26,780 bases of DNA, taken from assembly GCA_965660165.1 (NCBI GenBank), contig CBFHYU010000026.1, positions 1 through 26,780 of the forward strand. The letters are read 5' to 3'. Positions 1 to 8,852 of this stretch are shown piece after piece; the stretch's first letter is position 1, and every line of letters begins with the position of its first letter. Made by a program: the position numbers and the translations under genes. This DNA is from WTJO01 sp965660165. Lineage in GTDB: Bacteria > Pseudomonadota > Alphaproteobacteria > Puniceispirillales > Puniceispirillaceae. The notes under the pieces were generated by a model that ran no database searches, was not told where the DNA came from, and saw only the letters and a program-made list of their open reading frames with translations.

Positions 1-2800
1 GTGTCACAGCCGTAACCCAACCCTCGCCAAATCCTCTCACATTATCTGGTGTGCAGATAATCGCGCCAGCTGAAAATGTTTGTGTTCTATGTTTAGGGAA
101 AATCCCAACTAGCGTTGGCCTGTCGGTATCTTGCAATGCTGGCCTCTGGCGAAGTACAGAGCCAATATAATGTTGTTTTTTTGCGCCAAATGCACCAAAG
201 CCTGCATCTTCTAGCGTCACCCGACCATCTAGCTCAGCACCAGTAACATGACCTTTTTCTATGCGTAATGCGCCCAATGCTTCAAGCCCATATAGACAAC
301 CACCTGCCTTAATTACCTGTTCAGACAGAAATAGCCAAACCTGTTCAGCATCATGTGAATTAACATAAATCTCCCACGCCATTTCACCTGAAAATGAAAT
401 CCGTGCCGCATGACAGGCAATCCGTTTTCGTCCAATAGAAATATGTCCAGAACGCACCCCCATAAAGGGGAATGCACTCGCTGAAAAATCAATATCTTTA
501 ATAATACCGTTAAGCAGGGCGCGTGTTTTTGGCCCTGTAATGGCTATGCCTGCCCATAAATCTGTGACAGAGGTGACATGAACACGTAAATCTGGCCACC
601 TGACTTGCAACAATTCTTCTAAAAACTGCATAACCGGCCCTGCTTGTGCAGTAGTGGTGGTCATCAGATATTCATCTGTTGCTAGCCGCCATGTTGTGCC
701 ATCATCCATCACCATACCGTCATCCCGCAACATCAGCCCATATCGCGCTTTTCCAACTGGCAATTTTGCGAATGGATTAACATAAATACGGTTTAGAAAT
801 TCAGTTGCATCTGGTCCCTGAACCATTATTTTGCCCAAAGTAGATACATCTACCATCGCAACTGTCTGACGCGCACGGGCTGCTTCTCTGATATAGGCTT
901 CGGTGATGGTCTCTTCTGCTTCAGGATAAAACCAAGGGCGTTTCCAAATACCTGCATCAGTCATTTCAGCCCCTGCTTTTAGGTGCAGATGATGCATTGG
1001 CGTTCTGCGTGTTGCCACCCATTCCTGTCCCCGAAGCCTGCCCGCTAAGGCTCCGATTGAAACAGGCGTAAACGGAGGGCGAAATGTGGTGATGCCAGTA
1101 TCAGCAATATCTTTTTCAAGCGCCTCTGCCAACACGCCAAGCCCAACTATATTGCCCATTCTGCCTTGATCCGTTGCCATGCCAAGCGTGGTATAGCGCT
1201 TTAGATGCTCAACAGACACAAAGCCTTCATCTTTTGCCTGTCTGATATCATCAGCCGTCACATCATGCTGAGGGTCAACAAAGGTTTTAAGCTTTCTGCT
1301 AGCTGTTCGAATTTCAAATAATGGCCGCTGTGCAGATGCCCAACCTTTGCGGGGTGATTTATGAGGGGCTGATACCCCATTGATTTTCGCAACTAAATTT
1401 TGCGCTGACGCAATGGTGGCAGCCTCAGAATACAGGCCATCTGCCGCGCCTATGTGATAGATTGGCTCACGGGTTTTGCCGCTTAAAAAGCTGTTTAGTC
1501 TGCTATTCCATTGTGGCTTAACACCCCGATGAGATAGCAGATTGACCACAGGCGCATACCCCCCTGAGACACCAAGCACATTACAGCCAATCTGTTTATG
1601 CAAATCTGTGATCTGTCCTGATGCGCTAATCTTGCCAATTTCGACAGCCGCAACTGCTCTCTCACCAATCGCATTGATAGGCACTGTTTCCAATAACACA
1701 GACACCCCTGCCTCTTTTGCCTGCCGAACTAAGGCTGATGCGTTTTCGCGCGCATCCAGAACGGTGACGTCTGCCCCTGCCCGTGCTAGGGCAATTGCAT
1801 TTTCATAGGCGCCATCATGTGTTGTTGCGATCACACAGCTATCCCCGCACATCACACCAAACCGCCCAAGATAGGTCTGAAGCGCACCACTTAGCATTAC
1901 ACCTGGACGGTCATTATTGCCAAAGCCAAGTCCGCGTTCAATTGCGCCTGTTGCCATAATGATTTGGTTCGGGCGGATGATATGCATAGTTTCACGAGGC
2001 ATATGTCTTGACGCATTGCCAAGATGGTCAGTCTGGCGTTCTAATACCCCTGTGACAAGCCCGTCATATAGCCCAAAGGCAGTAGCGCGGCTCATCATCA
2101 CACCGCCAGCAATCTCAATGCGCTTAGTCAATGCCTTAATCGTTGACAGACGTTCAGCAGTTGGGGCATTTGCCCATGTTCCGCCAAATACAAAATCCTG
2201 TTCCACCAGCATCACAGAACGGCCTGATTCTGCAAGTTCTGCTGCTGCCATCAGCCCTGAAGGGCCGCTACCGATCACAAGCACATCACAATGATGATGG
2301 GCAATATCATATGCATCTGGATCAGGCAGACGGGACGCTTCTCCCAAGCCTGCGGCTTTGCGGATGAAATGCTCACACATCATCCAAAAGCGGGTATTTG
2401 ACACAGGGCCCATAAAGGTTTTGTAATAAAAACCTGCGGTAATAAAGGGCGAGATAAGCCCGTTAATCGCGCCAATATCATATGTTAGAGAAGGCCAGAC
2501 ATTCTGGCTTGATACCGTAAGATCAGCCACAATTTCAGCCATTGTACCTTTAACATTGGGAATTCTGTTTGCGCCAGTGCCCACATTAAATAGCGCGCCT
2601 CCCTCTTCCACTCCAGCAGACATAACACCGCGCGGCCTGTGATATTTGAAAGAACGGCCAACCATCTGATGACCAGCTGCTAGTAAGGCAGAAGCAATCG
2701 TATCTCCGTGATAACCTTTTATTAGACGACCATTAAAGCGGAATGATACTTCTTTGCGACGGTTTATAATTCCGCCATTATCTGTTCTGAAACCAGTCAT
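1..2800 (-). CDS. soxA: Sarcosine oxidase alpha subunit (C-terminus cut by window edge)
   Basis: Large subunit of heterotetrameric sarcosine oxidase, which oxidatively demethylates sarcosine to glycine and passes the methyl carbon to tetrahydrofolate as 5,10-methylene-THF. I translated the minus strand from the ATG at 2800 and read 933 codons with no stop down to the left edge. The N-terminal part (about residues 15-60) has the Fer2-like alpha-subunit pattern including GRSFKYHRPRG. A Rossmann dinucleotide-binding motif, GSGPSG, lies at residues 177-182. The C-terminal third is an aminomethyltransferase (GcvT)-type THF domain, for example WEIYVNSHDAEQVW. Family members are about 970-1000 residues, so roughly the last 40-70 are missing. 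The ATG overlaps the soxD stop as ATGA, so the two are probably translationally coupled. A soxG gamma-subunit gene would be expected just beyond the left edge. Confidence 0.95.
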   Translation of the reverse strand, partial: MTGFRTDNGGIINRRKEVSFRFNGRLIKGYHGDTIASALLAAGHQMVGRSFKYHRPRGVMSAGVEEGGALFNVGTGANRIPNVKGTMAEIVADLTVSSQNVWPSLTYDIGAINGLISPFITAGFYYKTFMGPVSNTRFWMMCEHFIRKAAGLGEASRLPDPDAYDIAHHHCDVLVIGSGPSGLMAAAELAESGRSVMLVEQDFVFGGTWANAPTAERLSTIKALTKRIEIAGGVMMSRATAFGLYDGLVTGVLERQTDHLGNASRHMPRETMHIIRPNQIIMATGAIERGLGFGNNDRPGVMLSGALQTYLGRFGVMCGDSCVIATTHDGAYENAIALARAGADVTVLDARENASALVRQAKEAGVSVLLETVPINAIGERAVAAVEIGKISASGQITDLHKQIGCNVLGVSGGYAPVVNLLSHRGVKPQWNSRLNSFLSGKTREPIYHIGAADGLYSEAATIASAQNLVAKINGVSAPHKSPRKGWASAQRPLFEIRTASRKLKTFVDPQHDVTADDIRQAKDEGFVSVEHLKRYTTLGMATDQGRMGNIVGLGVLAEALEKDIADTGITTFRPPFTPVSIGALAGRLRGQEWVATRRTPMHHLHLKAGAEMTDAGIWKRPWFYPEAEETITEAYIREAARARQTVAMVDVSTLGKIMVQGPDATEFLNRIYVNPFAKLPVGKARYGLMLRDDGMVMDDGTTWRLATDEYLMTTTTAQAGPVMQFLEELLQVRWPDLRVHVTSVTDLWAGIAITGPKTRALLNGIIKDIDFSASAFPFMGVRSGHISIGRKRIACHAARISFSGEMAWEIYVNSHDAEQVWLFLSEQVIKAGGCLYGLEALGALRIEKGHVTGAELDGRVTLEDAGFGAFGAKKQHYIGSVLRQRPALQDTDRPTLVGIFPKHRTQTFSAGAIICTPDNVRGFGEGWVTAVT

Positions 2801-3087
2801 TTGCCCCTGCCCTTTGCTTTGGTGCGCAGTTCAGGGTGCGCTGCAGTGACATCTTCAATCTCGTGAGTGACAGTATTTCTAGTCACCTTCACTATCATCC
2901 GGCAACCAAGCGCGTGATGCCAATATTCTAAATGCCTGCCTTTTGGATTGTCTCTTAGATAGACAGCGTCAAACCATCTATCCATATCAGTATCTGTAAA
3001 GGCTGGTTTTTTATGTGCAGCATCTTCAAGATAGGTAAATTCTTCATGGTCACGTATGCCGCAAAAAGGACAATCAATTAACAACAT
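2797..3087 (-). CDS. soxD: Sarcosine oxidase delta subunit
   Basis: Small zinc-binding subunit of heterotetrameric sarcosine oxidase, 96 residues, normal for the family. The N-terminal CPFCG motif supplies Cys6 and Cys9, and WHHALGC supplies His58 and Cys62. These four match the Cys-Cys-His-Cys zinc site known from characterised delta subunits. The family pattern of an acidic, aromatic-rich middle (RWFDAVYLRDNPKG) followed by the WHH segment is intact. It lies 27 bases after soxB and overlaps soxA by four bases, giving the usual order soxB-soxD-soxA. The basic tail (KAKGRGK) is also common in this family. Confidence 0.95.
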   Translation of the reverse strand: MLLIDCPFCGIRDHEEFTYLEDAAHKKPAFTDTDMDRWFDAVYLRDNPKGRHLEYWHHALGCRMIVKVTRNTVTHEIEDVTAAHPELRTKAKGRGK

Positions 3088-3114
3088 TTCAACAGTCTTT
3101 CTATAGGCATCAGG

Positions 3115-4386
3115 TTAATGTTTTTTCGGGAAGGCGCCATTGCCTGCCTCATCTATCATGCGCCCTTGTTTATATCTATCAAGGGTAAGCAAAGAATTGA
3201 TGTCATGCGGCCTGTCATTGGCAATCGTATGGGCAAAGCACCACCCAGAACCTGGAATAGCTTTGAAGCCGCCATAGCACCAGCCAGCATTCAAATAGAA
3301 ATTTGGAATATCTGTTTTTGTGATAAAGGGTGAGCCATCCATAGACATATCCATAATACCTGCCCATTGCCGTAAAAGCCTCACTCTGCCAAGTGCAGGC
3401 ATAACATTCATTGCGCACCCCGCAACATCTGTATAAATTGGCAAATTGCCCTTTTGGGCATAGGAATTATAGCCATCTAGATCACCACCAAAGACCATGC
3501 CCCCCTTATCAGACTGGCTGATATAGAAATGCCCATGACCTGCGCCATATACCACAACTGTGTCTAAAAAGGGCTTGATCGGCTCAGATACAAAGGCCTG
3601 TAATTTATGACTTTCAATAGGTAGCTTACCAAGCCCAACCTGTTTAGCCAGCACAGAGGTTGACCCTGCTACGGCCATTCCTATTTTATCTGCCTTGATT
3701 TCACCTTTGCTGGTTTCAACCCCTACCAGCTTTCCTGCTTTATAGCTAAAGCCAGTTACTTCGCAATTTTGGATAATATCCACCCCCAAAGCAGAGGCAG
3801 CACGAGCAAATCCCCAATTCACCGCATCATGACGGGCTGTGCCTGCACGTTCTTGCAAAAAGCCGCCTTGTATTTCCAGACGTGCATCTTCGCCATAATT
3901 TAGGTGAGGCACAAATGCTTTTACCTGCTCTCGGTTCAAGAATGTGCCGTCAATTCCATTCAGGCGCATAATATTATATTTCCGCGCCATAGAATCGCGC
4001 TGAGCTGGGGTGAAAAACAAATTTAGATGACCGCGCTGGGAAAACATCACATTATAATTTAATTCCTGCGATAGCCCTTCCCATAGCCTCAAAGAATGCT
4101 CATAAAATGCAGTATTGCCTTCGATAAAATAATTTGAGCGCACAATCGTTGTGTTTCGACCTGAATTACCCCCGCCGATCCAGCCTTTTTCTATTACAGC
4201 AACGTTGGTAATGCCGTGCAATTTTGCCAGATAATAGGCTGTGGCAAGCCCATGACCACCGCCGCCAATAATAATCACATCATATCTAGGTTTTGGGGAT
4301 GCATCTCGCCAAGCAGGCTGCCAGCCTTTTTGTCCTGCAAGACCCTTTGTAAAAATGTTCCACGCCGAATAACGCTGCATAGTCAT
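3115..4386 (-). CDS. soxB: Sarcosine oxidase beta subunit
   Basis: Catalytic flavoprotein subunit of heterotetrameric sarcosine oxidase, 423 residues, a typical length. The FAD-binding Rossmann motif is at residues 36-50 (DVIIIGGGGHGLATA). His186 in RAGTARHDAVNW is in the context where characterised beta subunits carry covalent FMN; this is assigned by similarity of context. The C-terminal FAD-contact region NLYAG-type is recognisable as FYLNAGWCYGGFKAIPGSG. The first ATG is preferred over the in-frame ATG two codons later because GGGGAGA lies about 9 bases upstream of it. It is the first gene of the sox operon, with 134 bases separating it from the DUF2842 gene upstream. Confidence 0.95.
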   Translation of the reverse strand: MTMQRYSAWNIFTKGLAGQKGWQPAWRDASPKPRYDVIIIGGGGHGLATAYYLAKLHGITNVAVIEKGWIGGGNSGRNTTIVRSNYFIEGNTAFYEHSLRLWEGLSQELNYNVMFSQRGHLNLFFTPAQRDSMARKYNIMRLNGIDGTFLNREQVKAFVPHLNYGEDARLEIQGGFLQERAGTARHDAVNWGFARAASALGVDIIQNCEVTGFSYKAGKLVGVETSKGEIKADKIGMAVAGSTSVLAKQVGLGKLPIESHKLQAFVSEPIKPFLDTVVVYGAGHGHFYISQSDKGGMVFGGDLDGYNSYAQKGNLPIYTDVAGCAMNVMPALGRVRLLRQWAGIMDMSMDGSPFITKTDIPNFYLNAGWCYGGFKAIPGSGWCFAHTIANDRPHDINSLLTLDRYKQGRMIDEAGNGAFPKKH

Positions 4387-4442
4387 AGTCTGCTATCTCC
4401 CCACCAGAAGATGATAAAAATACAGATTTACCTCAATATCAC

Positions 4443-4457
4443 AATAACGTCATTATT
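4443..4457. promoter_or_regulatory. Candidate operator upstream of soxB (weak)
   Basis: The 134-base gap between the DUF2842 gene and soxB contains AATAA-CGTCA-TTATT, a 5-base inverted repeat with a 5-base spacer, centred about 65 bases before the soxB start. Its position suits a regulator of the sarcosine oxidase operon, but in AT-rich DNA such a short repeat can arise by chance. I could not identify a convincing -35/-10 pair here. Confidence 0.2.
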
Positions 4458-4520
4458 ATCTGTGGTCACGACACGTAATTGCTTTGTTACAGAGCCATTT
4501 TACCAGATGAAAATATTTGA

Positions 4521-4724
4521 TTATGTTGCTTCTGAATTTGCCAGCCATTTCACCACCGCTGCGGCTGGATATATCCATGCAAGCCCTGCCAACAGAAAAA
4601 ATATCAAATCTAATACCAGATGAATACCAGTAACAAAATCTGCTAAAAACATGCATAACAGCACATAAATAACCAGGGCTGGCACCATACAGATAGCAAC
4701 AATTAGATGACGCCAACGCAACAT
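4521..4724 (-). CDS. DUF2842 family small membrane protein
   Basis: A 67-residue protein with two hydrophobic helices (about residues 7-27 and 34-53), followed by the segment WIYPAAAVVKWLANSEAT. That end matches the DUF2842 pattern of a tryptophan/proline turn and a K-W pair after the second helix. The family is found in alphaproteobacteria and its function is not known. It starts 13 bases after the stop of the TSUP permease on the same strand, so it is probably the last gene of a three-gene unit with the permease and the GGCT-like protein. An 86-residue frame overlapping it on the same strand (4456-4716) has no family resemblance and was discarded. Confidence 0.75.
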   Translation of the reverse strand: MLRWRHLIVAICMVPALVIYVLLCMFLADFVTGIHLVLDLIFFLLAGLAWIYPAAAVVKWLANSEAT

Positions 4725-4737
4725 CGAAAAATCCTAT

Positions 4738-5553
4738 TCAAAAGCTGGTGATAATCAATCTTAGCCCTAAAATAACCAAGGTAATATGGGCAATGTGATA
4801 AAATACCGCATCTGACATATTTTTATTCAGCCATCTGCCGACCCATACCCCAAATGGAATTACTGGCACCAGATAAAGGCTGGTAAATAATGTTTCAGCC
4901 GTAAACCAGTTCAAATCCAGAAAAAACGGTACTTTTGCCAGATTGATTATCAGAAAATACCATGCCAAAGTGCCGACAACAAAAAACCGCTGAAGCTTCA
5001 TTGGCAACATGAAAACCTGTACAGGGATGCCGCCAGTCAGCGACACAAAAGATGAAAAACCAGACAAGCTACACCAGATGGCAGCTCGTTGCTTAGCGCT
5101 ATTTCTAATTTGTTTATGATGTTTTCGTGCGATTTTGATCAGCTGGATATTGGCTTTTTGCAGATAAAATCTTACCCCCGTTATCAGCGCTATAATGCCA
5201 ATAAACAATTTTAACATATCATCATCAATATAGCTGATTAACAACCAGCCTATAATCTGTCCTAAAATTGCAAATAGGCACATCCAGCCAAGCAATCGCC
5301 ACACAGCGTAACCGCGCCAAATAAATACCGTCCAAATATCTGCAATCAAATATAACGGCAATAATACCGCTAATGCGATGTTAGGCGGCAATACTGTAAG
5401 CAAAATTGGGGCTGACAATGCCCCCATTGAGCCGCCAAAGCCTGATTTAGTGATAGAGACCACAAAAACAGATAATCCGCAGATAAGCCAGAACAGGACA
5501 ACAGAACCATTGATAAAGCTTAAGGAGGCAGGATGAATAAGGGTAATCGTCAT
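4738..5553 (-). CDS. TSUP (TauE/SafE-type) permease
   Basis: A 271-residue integral membrane protein with about eight hydrophobic helices. The first conserved repeat contains SGFGGSMGALSAPIL after helix one, the TSUP family signature, and a second repeat-like segment follows at about residue 165 (SSFVSLTGGIPVQVFMLP). The family exports or imports small organosulfur and anionic compounds such as sulfite, sulfoacetate or sulfolactate. The substrate here cannot be read from sequence. The gene overlaps the upstream GGCT-like gene by four bases (ATGA), so they are very likely co-translated. Export of sulfur anions would fit a cell that degrades DMSP (dmdA is 11 kb away), but that link is only inference. 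Confidence 0.85.
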   Translation of the reverse strand: MTITLIHPASLSFINGSVVLFWLICGLSVFVVSITKSGFGGSMGALSAPILLTVLPPNIALAVLLPLYLIADIWTVFIWRGYAVWRLLGWMCLFAILGQIIGWLLISYIDDDMLKLFIGIIALITGVRFYLQKANIQLIKIARKHHKQIRNSAKQRAAIWCSLSGFSSFVSLTGGIPVQVFMLPMKLQRFFVVGTLAWYFLIINLAKVPFFLDLNWFTAETLFTSLYLVPVIPFGVWVGRWLNKNMSDAVFYHIAHITLVILGLRLIITSF

Positions 5554-5996
5554 TGCCCCTCTTTTCCATCAGCATAATCAGGCGTTGTCACGCCATCTGT
5601 TGCAAAATCTTTTTCAAAAAATCGGGGCATATCATGTGCTGCCCACTGCTCGAAATCCCATAAGCCTGCTGGTTGCATATAGGAATCTGGATAATATATT
5701 TCTGCCTGTTCAGCGCCATATTCAGTCTCAACTGTAACCTGCTGGCGCTGGTAATGAATACCCTCAAACCTATCAAGTAAAGCAACTGCCTCAGCATCTA
5801 CATCATACATCATCAAACCAGATACAATATCATGATCATTAGTTTTCAGAATCATCGGATATAGCGCGCCTGATACCTGAAACACCTGATAGCCGCCAAG
5901 CTGGGCAAAGCCTGTCTTAAATTGAATATGGCGCGCGCCGATCACTGCCTGACGCACCTGTTCTGCTCTGAGCGTGCCATAGAAAAAAAGATTCAT
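5550..5996 (-). CDS. Gamma-glutamylcyclotransferase-like (GGCT/AIG2 fold) protein
   Basis: A 148-residue protein with the GGCT-like fold. It begins MNLFFYGTLR, the YGTLR substrate-loop motif of the family, followed by GALYPMI (about residues 43-49). LDRFEGIHYQRQQV places the expected catalytic acid at Glu78. Members convert gamma-glutamyl amino acids or gamma-glutamylamines to 5-oxoproline plus the free amine or amino acid; the specific substrate is unknown. It is the first gene of the unit with the TSUP permease (four-base overlap) and the DUF2842 gene, and sits 114 bases downstream of dinB. Confidence 0.85.
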   Translation of the reverse strand: MNLFFYGTLRAEQVRQAVIGARHIQFKTGFAQLGGYQVFQVSGALYPMILKTNDHDIVSGLMMYDVDAEAVALLDRFEGIHYQRQQVTVETEYGAEQAEIYYPDSYMQPAGLWDFEQWAAHDMPRFFEKDFATDGVTTPDYADGKEGQ

Positions 5997-6110
5997 GTTG
6001 CTGATTAAACCATAAAGACCAACTATGTTGATATCATGCCTGTATCCGCAGGGCTTTTGCCAGTTAAATTTTTGCGAGTGGCAGGTTTTTATGCTTTTCT
6101 AAGGAAATTG

Positions 6111-7472
6111 CTATTTGCGTTTAGAGGTATGATCTGTCTTTTGTGTTGTTTTTGGCGTGGTGATGCCTAATTGGCGACCTGTTGTGATGCTAGAATCGCC
6201 AAGTTTTGACTGGATAGAATCTACTGCCTGTTCCAGCTTTTCTTTACGGAAAATTGCCTCATGCTCTTCGGTGAAAAATGATGCCTCAGCTGTCTCAGAT
6301 GATAATTCGACCCCTACCCCAAGCAAGCGATAGCTGGTTTTCCCGTCTATATGTGTTTCTGCCAGCCGTTTAATTTCTGAAAAAATCCGAAACGCCATTT
6401 GAGTTGGCTGAGCAATCGTAGTTGAGCGAGTTATAATCTGATGTTTGGCTGTTTTCAGCTTTAAGGTTATTGTCCGCCCATAAACAGATTTATGTTTCAA
6501 TTGTTTTGATACACTTTGCGTCTGGCGTTCTGCGATTGCAAGCAATGCATTCAAATCCGAAATATCTGTTGCAAAAGTTGTTTCTGACGAGATTGATTTC
6601 GCTTTACGATGCGGCTGTACCAGCCGTTCATCCCTACCACAGGCAAGTGCTTTGATACGGCTAGCATCATTGCCTAAAATACGCCGTAAACAAGGTATGG
6701 GCGCTGTCTGAATATCACCTACGCTGATAATGCCCTCTGCCTGAAGCCGTGATACCGAACGCTTACCCAAGCCAAAAATCACAGAACAGGGCTGTTCTGC
6801 CATCCAGCCTTCTGCCTGCGCTCGTCCAAGCGTGAAATATCCATGCGGCTTATCCTGATCAGACGATATTTTCGCAAGCGACTTATTATAAGACAGCCCA
6901 ACCGATACCGTAATGCCAATCTGTTGCAAAATATCTGCCTGCAACTGTGCCAGCATTACCGCACTTGGCTTTTTATGTAATTTTTCAGTGCCTGCCATGT
7001 CAATAAACGCCTCATCTATAGATAAAGACTGCACCAAAGGCGACAGGCTAAGCATCATCTCCTTAATCTCATCCCCAATTTTTTTATAATAGGCCATGCG
7101 AGGTTTTAGGATAATTAGCTCTGGGCACGCCTGTTTTGCTCTCCAGCTTGGCATCGCAGAATGAATGCCATATTGACGCGCCAGATAACAAGCGGCCGCC
7201 ACCACACCTCTATCGCCGCCGCCAACAATCACAGGCTTATCTGAAAGCTTTGGATTATCCCGCTTTTCAACGGAACAGTAAAAGGCATCACAATCAATAT
7301 GAGCTAGGTGAAGTTCAAACAGCTCATCATGCTGGATAACTCTGCTAGAACCACAGTCAGGACAGATAGCTAGCTGACTACCCCCGCTAGCGCTCGCCCC
7401 GCTGGCATAACCATATGCAAAACAATCACGGCATAAATAACTTGTAGAATCACCAGTTAAGCTCCTAGCCAC
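6111..7472 (-). CDS. dinB: DNA polymerase IV (Y-family, DinB) with N-terminal zinc ribbon
   Basis: Error-prone translesion polymerase, 453 residues. The polymerase domain starts at about residue 55 with HIDCDAFYCSVEKRD (catalytic Asp60, steric-gate region Phe64-Tyr65) and carries SIDEAFID with the metal-binding pair Asp153-Glu154. Thumb and little-finger regions follow to about residue 420. Before the polymerase domain there is a roughly 50-residue extension with CRDC (Cys14, Cys17) and CPDCG (Cys37, Cys40), a four-cysteine zinc ribbon that I recall from several alphaproteobacterial DinB proteins. A QLGI segment close to the C-terminus may be a degenerate beta-clamp motif; this is uncertain. 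No LexA box was recognised upstream. Confidence 0.95.
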   Translation of the reverse strand: MARSLTGDSTSYLCRDCFAYGYASGASASGGSQLAICPDCGSSRVIQHDELFELHLAHIDCDAFYCSVEKRDNPKLSDKPVIVGGGDRGVVAAACYLARQYGIHSAMPSWRAKQACPELIILKPRMAYYKKIGDEIKEMMLSLSPLVQSLSIDEAFIDMAGTEKLHKKPSAVMLAQLQADILQQIGITVSVGLSYNKSLAKISSDQDKPHGYFTLGRAQAEGWMAEQPCSVIFGLGKRSVSRLQAEGIISVGDIQTAPIPCLRRILGNDASRIKALACGRDERLVQPHRKAKSISSETTFATDISDLNALLAIAERQTQSVSKQLKHKSVYGRTITLKLKTAKHQIITRSTTIAQPTQMAFRIFSEIKRLAETHIDGKTSYRLLGVGVELSSETAEASFFTEEHEAIFRKEKLEQAVDSIQSKLGDSSITTGRQLGITTPKTTQKTDHTSKRK

Positions 7473-7840
7473 CTATCTTTTGTCTAATGTATCATATGTG
7501 ATTCGTGATTTCAGCATCTCATCAAAGCCCGCACTCTAAATGCCTGATTATCTATGCGAAATATTATTACAAAAACAACAACCAAATCATAGCCTTTGCT
7601 TGGTTTTAGCCCTAAATCTGTAATTTAATTATAATGTTAAAAAAGTTTATTAATCTTTTATTACAGTACTTTACATTTCATTTAGGTCAGCATATATGTC
7701 TTACATCGACAAAACATGCCCTCTATGCAGGTTATAGTGCACAAGACAGGTTTTGCCGATGTTCTTCAAAACCCAAACCTGCTAGCTACTATATTGGAAT
7801 TGGTGCTGTTTAGCAGGTATGACCATAAAGGATCAGGAAC
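7473..7840. promoter_or_regulatory. 368-base intergenic leader of the DUF1127 gene, with an inverted repeat
   Basis: This gap separates dinB (minus) from the DUF1127 gene (plus), so it must hold promoters for both. It is AT-rich between 7610 and 7680. Near the DUF1127 start, ACCTGCTA at 7777-7784 is repeated inverted as TAGCAGGT at 7811-7818, giving a perfect 8-base stem with a 26-base loop. It ends about 10 bases before the AAAGGATCAGG ribosome-binding region. It could be an operator or a leader RNA hairpin. A second repeat pairs CTGTAAT (7618-7624) with ATTACAG (7660-7666). TATAGT at 7733-7738 is a possible -10, but I found no properly spaced -35. Confidence 0.35.
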
Positions 7841-8038
7841 ATGGCAAAGACAATAGCTGCAAACGACAACCAATCATCAGTATTCACAAAAGTGTTCAAC
7901 TGGATTCAATATTCAAGTGCTGTAAATGCGCTGAATCGTCTTGATGATGATGCGCTGGCACAGATGGGTATCAACAGAAGCAACATCCATGAATTTGTAA
8001 AATCATGGAATGATAACAAGACAAATGATGCCGCATAA
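7841..8038 (+). CDS. DUF1127 family small protein
   Basis: A 65-residue basic/amphipathic protein whose core, LNRLDDDALAQMGINRSNI (about residues 27-45), matches the DUF1127 pattern of L-x-x-L-D-D-x-x-L-x-x-x-G-I-x-R. Such proteins are abundant in alphaproteobacteria; some have been linked to RNA turnover and to phosphate or carbon metabolism, but the role of this one is unknown. The start is supported by AAAGGATCAGG just upstream of the ATG. It is a single-gene unit with a long leader and a strong terminator about 80 bases after its stop, consistent with an abundant, separately regulated transcript. Confidence 0.85.
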   Translation: MAKTIAANDNQSSVFTKVFNWIQYSSAVNALNRLDDDALAQMGINRSNIHEFVKSWNDNKTNDAA

Positions 8039-8120
8039 TCACGCGCATTAGTGCGATCAGGGCTTCTTTCAGCGTTCTGGCATTTCCTCCTCCATAGCTG
8101 GATGAAAGAAACCCAAAAAT

Positions 8121-8151
8121 AAGGGTGGCATATTATAGCCACCCTTTTTAC
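8121..8151. terminator. Bidirectional intrinsic terminator
   Basis: AAGGGTGGC (8121-8129), loop ATATTATA, GCCACCCTT (8138-8146), then a T run on the plus strand. The perfect 9-base stem is preceded by an A-rich stretch, so the minus-strand transcript also ends in a U-rich tail. It lies between the convergent DUF1127 and GST genes and can serve both. It is the clearest terminator in the window. Confidence 0.9.
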
Positions 8152-8164
8152 TTTCTGCGGAATA

Positions 8165-8797
8165 CTAACCACGCCAAGGGGCAGAATCTATCCCATCTGG
8201 CAAGGTTGGATGATAGCTTGGCACAGATGCCGCAAATTGTGTGATCCAGCCTTCAAGAGAGGGGGCATATTCCCGCCAATCCACTTGTTTTCTGAAATCT
8301 AGATAATCAATAACACAAGCAAGGGTGATATCTGCAATATCAGGTGATGCGCCTTTATCATAGGTAGGCTGTTCAGCTTCTAGCATGGTGAGGGCACGGA
8401 TAATTTTGTTGCGCTGATAGGCAACAAAGCTCTCAACATATTTATCTTCTGGTCGCATCCGCGCCTCATAAACAACCAATATCGCAGCATCAAGAATCCC
8501 GTCCATCATTGCCGCCCGTGTCAATATTTGGGTGCGTGCCTGCTTATCGGCAGGAATTAGCGACGAGCCAGATGCGTTTTCATGCAAATAGTCAATAATC
8601 ACTCGACTATCAAAAATAGCGTTACCATCTACCGCTAAGGTAGGTATTTTGCCAAGCGGATTGAGCGCTCGATTTTCTGAATCATCTGCCGAAGTATCAG
8701 TGGCGATTGTCTCTACCTTATCTGACATACCAACAACATCTAATGCCATCTTGATTTTTCGACCAAACGGAGATGGGCCTGCAGTAAAAAGTTTCAT
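8165..8797 (-). CDS. Glutathione S-transferase family protein
   Basis: A 210-residue protein with an N-terminal thioredoxin-fold GST domain and an all-helical C-terminal domain. MKLFTAGPSPFGRKIKMAL carries the Ser-Pro pair expected at the glutathione-activating position (Ser9). GKIPTLAVDG provides the cis-proline loop, and DSRVIIDYL (about residues 63-71) provides the conserved glutathione-contact Glu/Asp-Ser region. The C-terminal half contains DITLACVIDYLDF, the N-capping-box pattern of GST helices. Substrate is unknown. It lies 55 bases downstream of the GT9-like gene on the same strand and ends at the shared bidirectional terminator. Confidence 0.9.
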   Translation of the reverse strand: MKLFTAGPSPFGRKIKMALDVVGMSDKVETIATDTSADDSENRALNPLGKIPTLAVDGNAIFDSRVIIDYLHENASGSSLIPADKQARTQILTRAAMMDGILDAAILVVYEARMRPEDKYVESFVAYQRNKIIRALTMLEAEQPTYDKGASPDIADITLACVIDYLDFRKQVDWREYAPSLEGWITQFAASVPSYHPTLPDGIDSAPWRG

Positions 8798-8852
8798 ATT
8801 TATTTGCCTTTTATTCTAAATTTGAAATCTGGCTGTCTGTTCAAGACGCCTG

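Noticed and set aside
1542..2367. Open frames on the plus strand (88, 125 and 74 codons)
   Set aside because: They lie opposite the soxA coding sequence, have no family resemblance and are Ser/Thr/Pro/Ala-rich, as expected for antisense shadows.
4456..4716. 86-codon minus-strand frame overlapping the DUF2842 gene
   Set aside because: Same strand but different frame from the DUF2842 gene; Ser/Cys/Tyr-rich, no family features, worse start spacing.
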